64,000 bases of DNA from a virus. The notes beneath the pieces were generated by a model. The model had not been told where the DNA came from. It searched no databases and worked only from the letters and a program-made list of their open reading frames with translations. Shown here in pieces: positions 8,248 to 18,200 of this stretch. The position numbers and the translations under genes were made by a program. Location: positions 62,001-126,000 of IMG/VR virus record IMGVR_UViG_3300037807_000878, one strand, 5' to 3'. Position 1 is the first letter of the stretch. Every line of letters begins with the position of its first letter.

Positions 8248-9003
8248 TTAACCTTGTGGATTTGTCGTTTGCCCAGTGTCTCCAATCCCTATTGGAAGAG
8301 CTCTGTCAAACTGGATTGTTACTGCTTCTCCAATAACATCTGAAGAAGCGCCAATATTAAACTGGTGTGCATTAATGTAACACTCAGTGCAATAGAAAGC
8401 GCCATAAGGGGTTTTCTTTGAATCTTCCATATAGAACATTAAACCAAATGGAATATCGAATAGGCTAGAGTCAAGGTTAATAAAAAAATCTTTATAGCCT
8501 GGAGAGGAAAGAATCTCTATATCATTCTGCCCAAATTTATCTGCGCCACTCAAGAGTTCTGTAATCGTGCCTCCGCCAATGCCTTCAAAAGCTTTAGATC
8601 CCATATAAGCGTATAAGACTCTCAGCAAAGAGGGGCCGTGGAAAAGAACACGAGCAATACTCATTTGAGACATTGTATGCCCAGTAATAAAATGAAAACG
8701 CTTACTTCCTATCTCGGCAAAGCGTCTTAAAGATTTTGTTTGGGATATATTAGCATTCTCAATTACACCCATAGGAAAAACAGGTATGCCACTTATGCTT
8801 GCAGAACCAAACTTCTTTGGGTCATAATCTGTGGTTTCAAGCCCTGAATCAGAAGTGCCAGCTAAACCAGATGCCACATTGTATGCACCAAAATCGTCCA
8901 AGAAAGGGGGGCCTGCAGCTATGAGAGTACTTTCACTTTTTATAAAGCTAGCGCCTGTGAGTTCTTTTTGAACTTGATTGTTTTCGAAATCGAATGTTGT
9001 CAT
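8248..9003 (-). CDS. Candidate tail-tube protein
   Basis: 251 residues, encoded directly after the tail sheath on the same strand, where contractile-tailed phages place the tube gene. The sequence is beta-rich with many Gly and Ser and no signal peptide or membrane segment. A C-terminal strand (EAVTIQFDRALPIG, about 228-241) is reminiscent of tube inner-wall proteins. No residue-level signature proves the family, so the call rests on order and composition. An AAGGAAAAATTT ribosome site precedes the ATG. Confidence 0.5.
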   Translation of the reverse strand: MTTFDFENNQVQKELTGASFIKSESTLIAAGPPFLDDFGAYNVASGLAGTSDSGLETTDYDPKKFGSASISGIPVFPMGVIENANISQTKSLRRFAEIGSKRFHFITGHTMSQMSIARVLFHGPSLLRVLYAYMGSKAFEGIGGGTITELLSGADKFGQNDIEILSSPGYKDFFINLDSSLFDIPFGLMFYMEDSKKTPYGAFYCTECYINAHQFNIGASSDVIGEAVTIQFDRALPIGIGDTGQTTNPQG

Positions 9004-9013
9004 AAATTTTTCC

Positions 9014-11374
9014 TTAGATGAACAGCTTCACTGAGAAATAGTTAGCTGGATAGAGAGGAACCACATCTATCTCTAGCGTAATTCTTGTTGGATCGTCCTC
9101 ATTTTGATAAATACTCATCACGGAGGATTTTGCAGATAATTGTCCGCCATCTGTAAGCGCATGTAAAGCAGCACTAGCGGTAGGCCAGACAACTTTCTTG
9201 ATAAAGGAATCAGTAATGATCGATTTACCTACTAGAGGGTTTAGATAATTACGGAAAACTTTTGCTGCATAATCAATAGATTTCACAACAGAAAATTCCC
9301 TCAAAGTCACATCGCTAACTGCCGTAGTTAATTGATGCCGAGTGCTAACGCTGCCCGCCTTGTTCATCAAAATCCAATTGCCACCGCCACTTATAACATC
9401 GAGATTATCAGCTGATAATTCATCGTTACTTCCCACTGCGCTTGCTATACCTGGAACCGTGATATTTGTTTGTGGTTGTACAGGTTGAAGAGCTGAGGCG
9501 TGACAAGCTACACAGAAGGCAGCTACAGAAGCGTTTACATCTTCCAACCCTGATTCTTCCACTGCGGCATAGTGAGGAGCTTCTTGTACAGTACGCGTAA
9601 CTGAAGCCTCTACTATATCGGGGTAGATATTAACAACTCGCTTATTGTCGAAAGAAGCTGCTTTTTCAGCTGCTATTCTAGCTTTCTCGCCTTTTTGATA
9701 CGTTGGCGTAGTAACAGCCCAAGTCATAGCCTCACTACCATCAACAGCTGCGCCGTCGATTTTTGCAATTTGGCCAGCTACTTTAAGACTAGTAGCGCCT
9801 ATTACGTCTAAGATAACTAGCTTATTTTTTAAATTATCAATATAAGTTCCGTCTAGAAGCTGTATTTGATTATCTTCCACTCTTAAAATATGTCCAGGAC
9901 GAGCGTCCTCTAAATTCTCTCCGTAAGTGACGGTTGTAGTGGCATCTGCTGGGTTTGGTACTGTTATAGCCCCGTTCGTTACAGGAGATTCTATGATATC
10001 ATACTCAGGGATAGTTTTGCTCACTAAGGCAACACGTTCTCCTTTTTGATAAGGGTCACTCATAAAATCTACGTGTGTTTGACATAAGGAGATTACGTTA
10101 TCATCTTGCGAAGCAGGTACAATAAAGTAAGCATCTTCTTGCAGCTTTAAACTATCCAGAGCGACTTCAAAACCTTCTACATCATCTGAGGCAGCTCTTA
10201 CAGCAAAGAAGGTTCTATCTGTGGCAATAGCCCCCATAAGGGCATGGTAGCCAAGAGGATTCTCAGGCTCTAAAGTACCAAAGTTATCTTTAATATCTTG
10301 AACACCATTAATTTCAACGACTTTATTTACATCGTTTATAACAGTGGCTTCGTTATATGAAGTGTACACTTGACCCGCCACACCTTGATACGTGCCATAA
10401 GTATAACTAGATAAACTAACTACATCATTTCCAACCCACTCAGAGGCAAAAGGTGCTTCTTTGTTTTCAAATAGGCCGTAAGCTATAGTATCTGTAACAC
10501 GTTGTCCAATTACTATCGTATCATCCATACTGTATGTCACAAGATTTTCAATTGAATATGAGGTAGTATCAAAAACTAAAGTAGCTCCTAGCCAGTCCCT
10601 GCCCTCGGCAAAAAGGGTTGTAGCGCCAGTATCAATCTTCAGCGCACTTTGCGATATAACGTAACTCACTGTTACGTCTAGGGTCGCTCCAGTATCGATC
10701 GTTGTCGGTGTCCCTTCACCCCGCATCTCTGGGGTGTCTATATCATATGCTATGTTAATTTCATCTGTCCAGAGAGCGTTGTTGTCTGTAAAAGTACATT
10801 TTATTACTGAAGGGTTATCAACAACAGAGACTACTAAATCTACTGTGAAATCGGCTGAGTCATTTAGGGAAGAGGTCGAAAAATCAATAGTCACCTTATC
10901 ACCAGGCATCACACCCAATGAAGGGAAAGCAGCCCCCGCATCTTCGATCGTAATATAGTTTACTCCATTTAAGGTATTTAAAGTAATGCTGGAAGCAATT
11001 CTGTCATCAATTAACTTTTTAGTTAAAAGGAGTTTTGCTTGCAAAGTTACCTTGTTCTCTACCCCAAGCGCGCCATCCAACTCTACTGCATAATCATCTG
11101 TTTCGGTGAGCTTCACCAAACCTCTATCAGTATCTATAAAGACGGATATGTCAGACGAATTTTCAAAAGTTTGCTGTACAATAGCTGAATTACCTGTAGG
11201 GATCGTCCCTACCTCAGCGTTTCCCGCGTAGTGGTATACTAAAGGTTGATTGTATTGTATATTCTTATGAGTCCCTACTATTACAGGAACTAATACGGGA
11301 CGAAAAGCAGTTGGCTTCCGATTCTCAAGAATCTGAAAGACATCTACACCTGGTTTATCTAATCTGCCGGCCAT
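9014..11374 (-). CDS. Contractile tail sheath protein
   Basis: 786 residues. The N-terminus KPGVDVFQILENRKPTA resembles the PGVyv start of sheath proteins. The C-terminal ~120 residues have the sheath domain order: a long helix with FRNYLNPLVGK, a segment ending VVWPTASAALHALTDGGQL, then strands TRITLEIDVVPLYPAN and FSVKLFI, which form the inter-subunit handshake in known sheaths. The central ~450 residues are beta-rich insertions, making it longer than T4 gp18. It would form the outer contractile layer around the tube encoded next. This gene is the main evidence that the phage is a myovirus. Confidence 0.85.
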   Translation of the reverse strand: MAGRLDKPGVDVFQILENRKPTAFRPVLVPVIVGTHKNIQYNQPLVYHYAGNAEVGTIPTGNSAIVQQTFENSSDISVFIDTDRGLVKLTETDDYAVELDGALGVENKVTLQAKLLLTKKLIDDRIASSITLNTLNGVNYITIEDAGAAFPSLGVMPGDKVTIDFSTSSLNDSADFTVDLVVSVVDNPSVIKCTFTDNNALWTDEINIAYDIDTPEMRGEGTPTTIDTGATLDVTVSYVISQSALKIDTGATTLFAEGRDWLGATLVFDTTSYSIENLVTYSMDDTIVIGQRVTDTIAYGLFENKEAPFASEWVGNDVVSLSSYTYGTYQGVAGQVYTSYNEATVINDVNKVVEINGVQDIKDNFGTLEPENPLGYHALMGAIATDRTFFAVRAASDDVEGFEVALDSLKLQEDAYFIVPASQDDNVISLCQTHVDFMSDPYQKGERVALVSKTIPEYDIIESPVTNGAITVPNPADATTTVTYGENLEDARPGHILRVEDNQIQLLDGTYIDNLKNKLVILDVIGATSLKVAGQIAKIDGAAVDGSEAMTWAVTTPTYQKGEKARIAAEKAASFDNKRVVNIYPDIVEASVTRTVQEAPHYAAVEESGLEDVNASVAAFCVACHASALQPVQPQTNITVPGIASAVGSNDELSADNLDVISGGGNWILMNKAGSVSTRHQLTTAVSDVTLREFSVVKSIDYAAKVFRNYLNPLVGKSIITDSFIKKVVWPTASAALHALTDGGQLSAKSSVMSIYQNEDDPTRITLEIDVVPLYPANYFSVKLFI

Positions 11375-11386
11375 GATATTATTATA

Positions 11387-11956
11387 TTAAATTATTGTTT
11401 TTAAGCGAATTGATAAGTCTTCGAACAAGAAACCTTTCTCCTGTACAACCCAACTATCTTCAGCTGTTACCGCAATGCGAACAGGGACAGTAACAATATC
11501 GGTATCTGAACTAGCTTTTCTTACTTGCTCAGTTCCAATGGTAAGATCTTTAATGTCAAACAAATCTTTGCTAGATATTATAGATCTAAATCTAGTAAAG
11601 AACAGAAAAACATCCTCGGCTATTCTTTCGGCTTCCAAACCCACTGTTGATGTACAAAGGCAGGCAAAAGAACCATTTAACAAATCTAACCCAGTATGTT
11701 TATCCTGTAAATTATTATAAGCTGTTTGATTTAAATGTCTACTTCGCCAACCAAAATCAAATCTTTGCAACACAATTAAAGGATATTGCTCAGTATTATC
11801 TTTATCTATAGGAAATGCATCACTTATATCTATTTTTGATTCCGCAGCATTAGCTGACCATTTATACTCATCATGAGTGCTGAAAAAAGTTTTTAGGCAC
11901 AGTAATAAAGTGTCCTTTGTCTCATTTATAGGACGCTTTGGGGCAAGCTCACTCAA
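11387..11956 (-). CDS. Unknown tail/neck protein, tail-terminator candidate
   Basis: 189 residues, starting with TTG preceded by AAGGAAC and overlapping the upstream gene by 8 bases. Compact alpha/beta composition, with no recognised motif. It lies immediately upstream of the sheath gene, where tail-terminator or neck proteins often lie. The PLIVLQRFDFGWRSR segment (about 58-72) is the sort of strand seen in tail-completion proteins, but this is weak. Treat as an unassigned virion assembly protein. Confidence 0.6.
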   Translation of the reverse strand: MSELAPKRPINETKDTLLLCLKTFFSTHDEYKWSANAAESKIDISDAFPIDKDNTEQYPLIVLQRFDFGWRSRHLNQTAYNNLQDKHTGLDLLNGSFACLCTSTVGLEAERIAEDVFLFFTRFRSIISSKDLFDIKDLTIGTEQVRKASSDTDIVTVPVRIAVTAEDSWVVQEKGFLFEDLSIRLKTII

Positions 11957-12263
11957 CGTTCCTTACTCCTACACCTTCTAATATAGCTAATTTACTTTTA
12001 GCTTTTTGATACGCATCCCCATATATAGATAAAAGCAGCTGGTAAACTTCTTGTTCTAGCTTCTCCATTTTTATACGACTTCCTTTTTGATCTATGTCAA
12101 TATAAAAAGCGCCCGGCTTTGTTACTTCAATATGAATCCTATCCCCATATGTTTTGCTTAGCTCTTTATTGACTTCTTCTGATAGAGTATGTGTTAATAT
12201 GTTATCAAAATCTATTGAGTTGAAGACTGGTTCAGCTTTATCTACGATTTTTATTTTTTTCAT
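11949..12263 (-). CDS. Small unknown virion-block protein
   Basis: 104 residues, alternating charged helices and strands, with no recognised domain. It is coupled to the gene above by an ATGA overlap at 12260 and to the one below by an 8-base overlap, so it belongs to the neck/tail operon. Confidence 0.6.
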   Translation of the reverse strand: MKKIKIVDKAEPVFNSIDFDNILTHTLSEEVNKELSKTYGDRIHIEVTKPGAFYIDIDQKGSRIKMEKLEQEVYQLLLSIYGDAYQKAKSKLAILEGVGVRNVE

Positions 12264-13153
12264 TGCTCTGTTCCTTCTTTATAAATTGAAAAATTCTTAT
12301 TCTTATGTTCTATATCTTTATAGTCAAAATGTTCTCCTGTGCTTATGCCCCCATATTGTCTATGTATCAAATCTAAAGCAGAGAATTCATCGAAATCAGG
12401 CAAAGGTATATTATTATATTCTCTGTCCTTCTCCATTAAAGAAACACCTAATTGTTGACTAACTACCGTCTCTCTAAAATTGGTTAAGTTAACCGTCTCT
12501 ACTCTATAAATTTCTTTGGCGTCAAGAACTAAAATATCCCCTGGCTTTATCAGTGGATAGTTAGTGGTCCACAATTGTCTTTGTATATTCTCATCCGTAC
12601 CTAAAACGGATACCGTTTTTGATTCTAAAGAGGCGCTAGATGAAACAAAAAGAGGTAAAGGTGTAGAAAGCCCTTTATCCCATCCAGTATCTCCGCAAGA
12701 AGAGCAATGGCTTTTGGTGCGCCTTTCTTTTATAGTATCCCAGCACGAAGGACAGCGAGAGCCGGAAGTGCTTTTTGTCATTAGATAAGCCCTTAAACCA
12801 ACAAACCTTTTTAAAAGTAAATCGTTTCTTCTAACAATTTCTAGTGCAATTTTAGGTCTATCGCGCCTAGGATGCATAATAGCTGAGGTGTTTAACACTT
12901 CATCATCTAGTATATTTCTTAGTTGTAGCCGATAGTAATAAACCTTCAGCTCGCTACTACCTGGCGGAGCTATATCTACAAAAGAAGCAACTCCAGTTAA
13001 ATTAACTGGAGTTGATATATCTATAAAACCTTCTTTGGGGCTATCGGATCTTTGTACTATTAAATAAGAATTTTCTGTCAGAGAACCTTTTAGCTTCCAT
13101 TCTAAGGCTACTGTTTTCGTTGTGAGCCACCGTACAGAGATTTCTATAAGCAA
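12260..13153 (-). CDS. Virion protein with fibronectin-III-like N-terminus and zinc ribbon
   Basis: 297 residues from a TTG start with a strong GAGGAG ribosome site. Residues about 1-90 look like a fibronectin type III domain (VRWLTTKTVALEWKL, VQRSDS, YYYRLQL). A zinc-ribbon-like pair, CPSC (about 134) and CSSC (about 149), with a following GDTGWDKG loop, sits in the middle. The remainder is beta-rich. FN3 and zinc ribbons are common in phage neck and baseplate parts. The location just before the tail-terminator and sheath genes suggests a neck or head-tail connector component. Confidence 0.6.
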   Translation of the reverse strand: MLIEISVRWLTTKTVALEWKLKGSLTENSYLIVQRSDSPKEGFIDISTPVNLTGVASFVDIAPPGSSELKVYYYRLQLRNILDDEVLNTSAIMHPRRDRPKIALEIVRRNDLLLKRFVGLRAYLMTKSTSGSRCPSCWDTIKERRTKSHCSSCGDTGWDKGLSTPLPLFVSSSASLESKTVSVLGTDENIQRQLWTTNYPLIKPGDILVLDAKEIYRVETVNLTNFRETVVSQQLGVSLMEKDREYNNIPLPDFDEFSALDLIHRQYGGISTGEHFDYKDIEHKNKNFSIYKEGTEQ

Positions 13154-13169
13154 GCAATTTTTCTCCTCA

Positions 13170-14915
13170 TTAACTAACAGCTGTCTTAACGGCTGCTCCT
13201 CCTGCCATAAAGCCAGCTCCTTTAGCTATACGCTTGCGAGCGAGAGTGCGAGAGGCTTTAGCATAACCTGTGACAGTACCCTTTTGCGTAGCTTCTTTCC
13301 AAGTCTTCACTGAACCTTGGCCTGCTGAAGTAACAGCTTTTTTAGCTTTACCGAGGCCTTTCATTGCTTTAGCGGCGAGACCACCAAAAGCCTCTTTTTC
13401 CATAGAAGCATTCTTTACTTTTTCCGGTGTAACGCCTTGCTTCTTCAACAGATTTGCTAAGGTTATGACGGCGGCTCTGTTTTCCTGAACTTGTCCCATT
13501 GTCCTCTGCTGCCGGCCTATAATAAAACGATCACGCTTATCAAAAACCTGATCTGTTGCAATATCTGCTGTAGTTTCTGCGGCTATCATTTGCGCGAGGT
13601 TTTCTTGCACTTTACGTGATTTTTTATTCAAGCGATGTTGGTTCCAGAAACCAGACCCTGCTAAAGCACCTAAGCCATAAACACCTGCATTTCTACCTAC
13701 ATGACTTAACGCTTTTTGTGAACCTGCGACTAGAGTATCTTTAAAACCCGCATCTTTCTGCATCTCTGCATAAATTTCTTCCGTTAAGGAATCTGCAAGG
13801 GGGTTTAATTGCTCCGCTATTTTCTCAGAGTGAGTCTCTTCCTCCTCCATATATTGATAAATTCTATCACCTATTACATTAGCGTCTTCTTCGGAAAGCA
13901 TAGAGAACACGTCCGTAAAATTCTCTGCGCTCTTCTGGTTTTCATTCTCGAAGATATCAACTAGATCGCTGAATTCTGCTTCGGTGACAAAGGGTACCAA
14001 AGCTTCCGCTTTCTTCTCTTTTTCTTCTGCGTTTTCTTTCTTCTTATCTTTTCCATGCCCTAGAGCGGCTCCTCCGGCTCCGCCTGCCATACCAAGTAAC
14101 ATACGAATCGGTTTCTGTGCTCTTGGACTGGCAGCAGCGTAGGCAAGAGTGTTGCCAGCAAGGTGGCCTCCTACCCCACCAAGCATGGCGCCTATTGTTG
14201 TTGCCCAACCTTTTCCTTTTTCTGCTCCTAGGCCTGATAAAATAGGAACCAACGCCCCTAGTGCTGCGGCATTTTGTTGACCAGCTTCTTTAGCCATCAA
14301 AGGTTTTGCTTTCTTCTCTTTTTTCTGCTTCGACTGCATGTTAGCTGCATGTTGCTTTTTGTTGGCTAAGAGTCCTCTCACCGAGCCGAATGCTGCTCCT
14401 ATAGGAGCTCCAACACCTAAGCCTCCTATGAGACCAGCACCTATTGCCCCTGCTGCCATAACTGCACCTACTTTACCTTTACTTTTACCTCGCAGGCTAG
14501 GGATTACTTTCTTTAGACGTCTAGAGGCCTCAGCTCCGACTCCTCCTTGTTTCTGCGTTAAAGCTAGCTGCGCCCCTGCAGCAATGCCAGCGGCTGCCCC
14601 CATCGCCGCGCCGTAGCCAGCCCCCCTCACCTGTGAGCCGCCGCCGTCTTGTCCACTTTGAATTAGACGCTCCCCAAGCCCGGCTATTCTTTCCTGAATT
14701 ATGTCTATATCTTCTTCTGTTAACTGTGAAAAGACCTCTTCGTAAGAGCTTGCTTCTTTACCAGTTTCATTTTCAAACATAGTAAAAAGGTTCATGGTCT
14801 CTTCTTCGGAGATGACAGATATAAGCTCTGAGAGCGTAGCTTCTTTTTCAATTAGTTCAGCAAGAAGAATAGTCTCCTGCTCTGTGAGTTCTGAAAGTAG
14901 TTGTTCGTAATCCAT
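13170..14915 (-). CDS. Large Gly/Ala-rich protein with hydrophobic glycine-zipper repeats
   Basis: 581 residues. Long coiled, acidic segments (1-100 and about 310-385) alternate with Gly/Ala-rich hydrophobic stretches (about 100-190, 210-290). The C-terminus (about 500-581) is basic and Gly/Ala-rich after the peptide MEKEAF. A very similar EKEAF plus basic Gly/Lys segment occurs in the protein at 29451-29879. The make-up suits an internal virion protein ejected with DNA, or a membrane-active tape-like protein. The enzymatic role, if any, is unknown. Its ATG overlaps the stop of 14915-15148. Confidence 0.55.
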   Translation of the reverse strand: MDYEQLLSELTEQETILLAELIEKEATLSELISVISEEETMNLFTMFENETGKEASSYEEVFSQLTEEDIDIIQERIAGLGERLIQSGQDGGGSQVRGAGYGAAMGAAAGIAAGAQLALTQKQGGVGAEASRRLKKVIPSLRGKSKGKVGAVMAAGAIGAGLIGGLGVGAPIGAAFGSVRGLLANKKQHAANMQSKQKKEKKAKPLMAKEAGQQNAAALGALVPILSGLGAEKGKGWATTIGAMLGGVGGHLAGNTLAYAAASPRAQKPIRMLLGMAGGAGGAALGHGKDKKKENAEEKEKKAEALVPFVTEAEFSDLVDIFENENQKSAENFTDVFSMLSEEDANVIGDRIYQYMEEEETHSEKIAEQLNPLADSLTEEIYAEMQKDAGFKDTLVAGSQKALSHVGRNAGVYGLGALAGSGFWNQHRLNKKSRKVQENLAQMIAAETTADIATDQVFDKRDRFIIGRQQRTMGQVQENRAAVITLANLLKKQGVTPEKVKNASMEKEAFGGLAAKAMKGLGKAKKAVTSAGQGSVKTWKEATQKGTVTGYAKASRTLARKRIAKGAGFMAGGAAVKTAVS

Positions 14916-15148
14916 TAGTTAAGCTCCTCTATATCTGAGTTAGCTATATCTTGAAGGCCGTCAAAGAAGCCTTCCATTGTTAAGTCTTGAAGTAGCTCGG
15001 CTGATTTCACTGTATCAACCGATGTGTCTGTTTCGATAGCTATTTGGGTATAAGCCATATCGCGCTCTACTTCTTCTAATGCAGTAGCAAATTTATCCAT
15101 TTGCTCTGGAGTAAGTAAATCTAAAAAGTTCTGTAGCTTTTCGTGCAT
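14915..15148 (-). CDS. Small acidic protein upstream of the Gly-rich virion protein
   Basis: 77 residues, acidic and helical. No recognised domain. Coupled by a TAATG overlap to the 581-residue protein and therefore probably co-produced with it, possibly as an assembly chaperone. The 104 bases upstream (15149-15252) contain only a weak hairpin. Confidence 0.6.
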   Translation of the reverse strand: MHEKLQNFLDLLTPEQMDKFATALEEVERDMAYTQIAIETDTSVDTVKSAELLQDLTMEGFFDGLQDIANSDIEELN

Positions 15149-15252
15149 CGTATTATTTTGTTAACGTTAGGTTAAATATTTATAGATGTTTAACGGTCAT
15201 CTGTATAACAATTTTACCTTGTTGTGGTAATAAGGCAAAAACTGCTTTAAGT

Positions 15253-18200
15253 TCATATTTTAACTACTTTAAAAATACGAATTGATAAAGCATCCAATGA
15301 GATATTTTTTGTGTATTCCTCTGTCCAGTCTTGTATCTCCCCTAACCCAACCTGCACTTTTTCTTTATCATATTCTGTAATAGTAAAAGCTGATGTTATA
15401 TCATCCTCTTGCATGTGCTTCTTAAAATTAATGTTAATATTAACGTCCGGATTATCAATAAAAGAGTAATTTCCTACTATAATTAAACCTTCTTTATTGT
15501 CATTTAAACGGAAACTACCCAGAATATTAGATAAACCAAAAGCAGAAGCGCTTTTTAAATTAAACCCATAATGGTTATCTCTAACAGCAAACCACTGAAT
15601 CAACTCATAGGGGGTGGTTATAAAACCTTTTAAAGGATTTCCTCCTATATCAAAACTCGTTTGCAATTCTTCTCTATAAGCTTTGTAGTATTCAGCTAGT
15701 AATCTTATAAAAGCTTGGAAAGATATAGCATCAGCATGTAGTCCTAATGAACCTGGATAAGCGTCGTATTCGGGATCTCCGTCTAGCCTTCCTTCATATA
15801 TACGTCCTTTTATAGCATCATTAAGTGTATCAGCGCAATGATATACTGTGGGAGGTGCTGCATCAAAGGTAAGGAAGAACAGCTGCGCATAAGTCATGTA
15901 AGTAACTGTCATGCGTTTCATGGCCGCATCATCCGTTAATTCTGTTGGTAAATTCGCTACTCCTACTTCATTCGTGTATTTAACTAATGCGGTAAGAAAC
16001 CTAGCATAAAAAGTCCCATAGGATCTAGGAGCGCCCTTCTGTACATGAGCCAATATGTTACAACGAGAAGAATAAGGAACTACTAGCGTATTTATCCAGT
16101 GTGCTCTGTCCGTCTCTAAAGACCTTATAAAGTGTACGGCATCTACTATAGGATACATATTATGATGCTCATTCTCTCCTTGACCAAAAATAGAGGTAAG
16201 CATATTATTGCGCTCAGTTCCTGAATAAAAACTGCCATTTAGGGCCGCTGCTTGTCCATATAGTTGTATCTCTGTCTGAGCTGCTTTTATAGCTTCACCT
16301 GAGAAAGAGCTAGATCCAATAGGATGAGTATGTGTACCAGGGTGCGGTCTTCTCTTCTCTGGAAGAGCCTCTAATTCACTGATATATGCACGATCTTCAA
16401 AACATTCTATATCTATGCGTGTTTTAGAACCATGTACTATTTCTGCATTATCAATAAAATTAGATTGTAATAAAACTTTTTCACCGCTAGCAGAAGCCTG
16501 TATAGCTGTACTTGATACTACATCTAATGTATTAAGCTCGTTAGCCAGCTGCATGGCGTTTAAAGCCTTTGTGTCCTGCCATATTAGTGTAGACCCATCT
16601 ACAGTTTTATAACTAAACTTATAGGGTCTCCATTTATCTGGTTGATTATTAATATCGGATATAGATGTATTAGCGCTTTGGATACCATTTATAGTCATAG
16701 TACCTCTTGGACTAGGAATATCATCTGGATGATCAAAAGTAAGTGTTACGTTTTTTTCACAATATACAGCTTGTTTTAAATAGTCGCTGCTTAGACCATA
16801 ACTGGTTTCACTTATCTGATTGCTTAATAATAAACCTCTGTAATTTTCGGATATTGTTAAAGGGGGAAGTGTCAATTTTACTATATCCCCATACTCTAAC
16901 TCTATTATAACTTGTGGTACATCTATAGTTGCGGTATCAATAAATGCAAAATATCCAGCATTTAGCACAGCCTCTTTTAAACTTTCTGCTGTTTCACCTT
17001 CAGTCGTTCCAATAAACCATTCTGTTCCAGCGGTTAAGATTGTATCTTTTATTTGAAGACTAGTCAAAGCATCTTTAAGACAATAATTATGTAATACACC
17101 TAGAACAACTTTACTTACATTAGCAAAAACACCTTCTATAGCAGGAGCAAAGCAGTCTATTAATGCTGAACTAGCTCCTGTTAATTTTATATAGTTCATA
17201 GTGCCTTCAAAAACATCGATAATTACTTTAGCTTCTCTAATATATTCATCTATCCACAGAGAACCTGGACACACACTACTCTGAGAATTACCTTTTTTTG
17301 TTAAAGTGCCATTCTTATCATAAATCGACGCATATACATATAAATTATCTAAAGTTCTTAATGGATATTCGTTAGACCATCTTGCGGGTCTATACGGATC
17401 GGGGTGAGTGGAATCGCCAAGTATGTCCTTACTTACTACAGTGTTTTCTACAATACGTCCCGTATCTTGGTTGCTTACTATGTGTATATGACCTAACGTA
17501 GTATCAGCGTGCATGTCTTTTAAAAATTGCACTAAGCCTTTCCTTACTCTATCCAATAAAGGGTTTGGGATCCCATTAGCTAGGTTTTCTGCTTCTGTGG
17601 CATATCCTATTTGACCCGTCGCACCAACAAAAGCCACCGCTGGCAGAGACTCATTGGTGGGTACTGACCAGGGACTTACTGCACACGTTAAGGGAGCTAC
17701 TTCTATAGGATCTGTTAGCTCTAACGAACCTCCTCTGTAATAGTTAATCACATTATTTAAAACTGTGTATAAAGTATCTGAAGAAGCATAGAGAACCTCA
17801 TTTGCCTCAGTGTTATCAGTTGGGTCGTCTATGATCCAAACAGATAAAGGTATCTCCTTGCTCGCATCAGGTGTTGCTGGATTACTATAAGGAGTTACTA
17901 AAGAAAGAGCATTATATATTTTAGTTCTATATATTAGGCATGATTCTACTTCATCTCCTTCAAAGAGTTGTAATTTATGTTTAAACCCATAAGTAGCGCC
18001 AGTGCTATCTGTGTAAAAATTTACAGCGGTATCGAAGGATTTAGTATATAAATTGCGTCTTCTTCCAGTCCTAAAATCCTCCTCATCTAGATTACAAAAA
18101 GAACGCTCATACATAATCCATTTAGGTGAGTCTTTTACATTAGTACTTATTATCCTTTTTAAAGCGTGTTTAGGATCTAAATTATATAACATGATGCCAA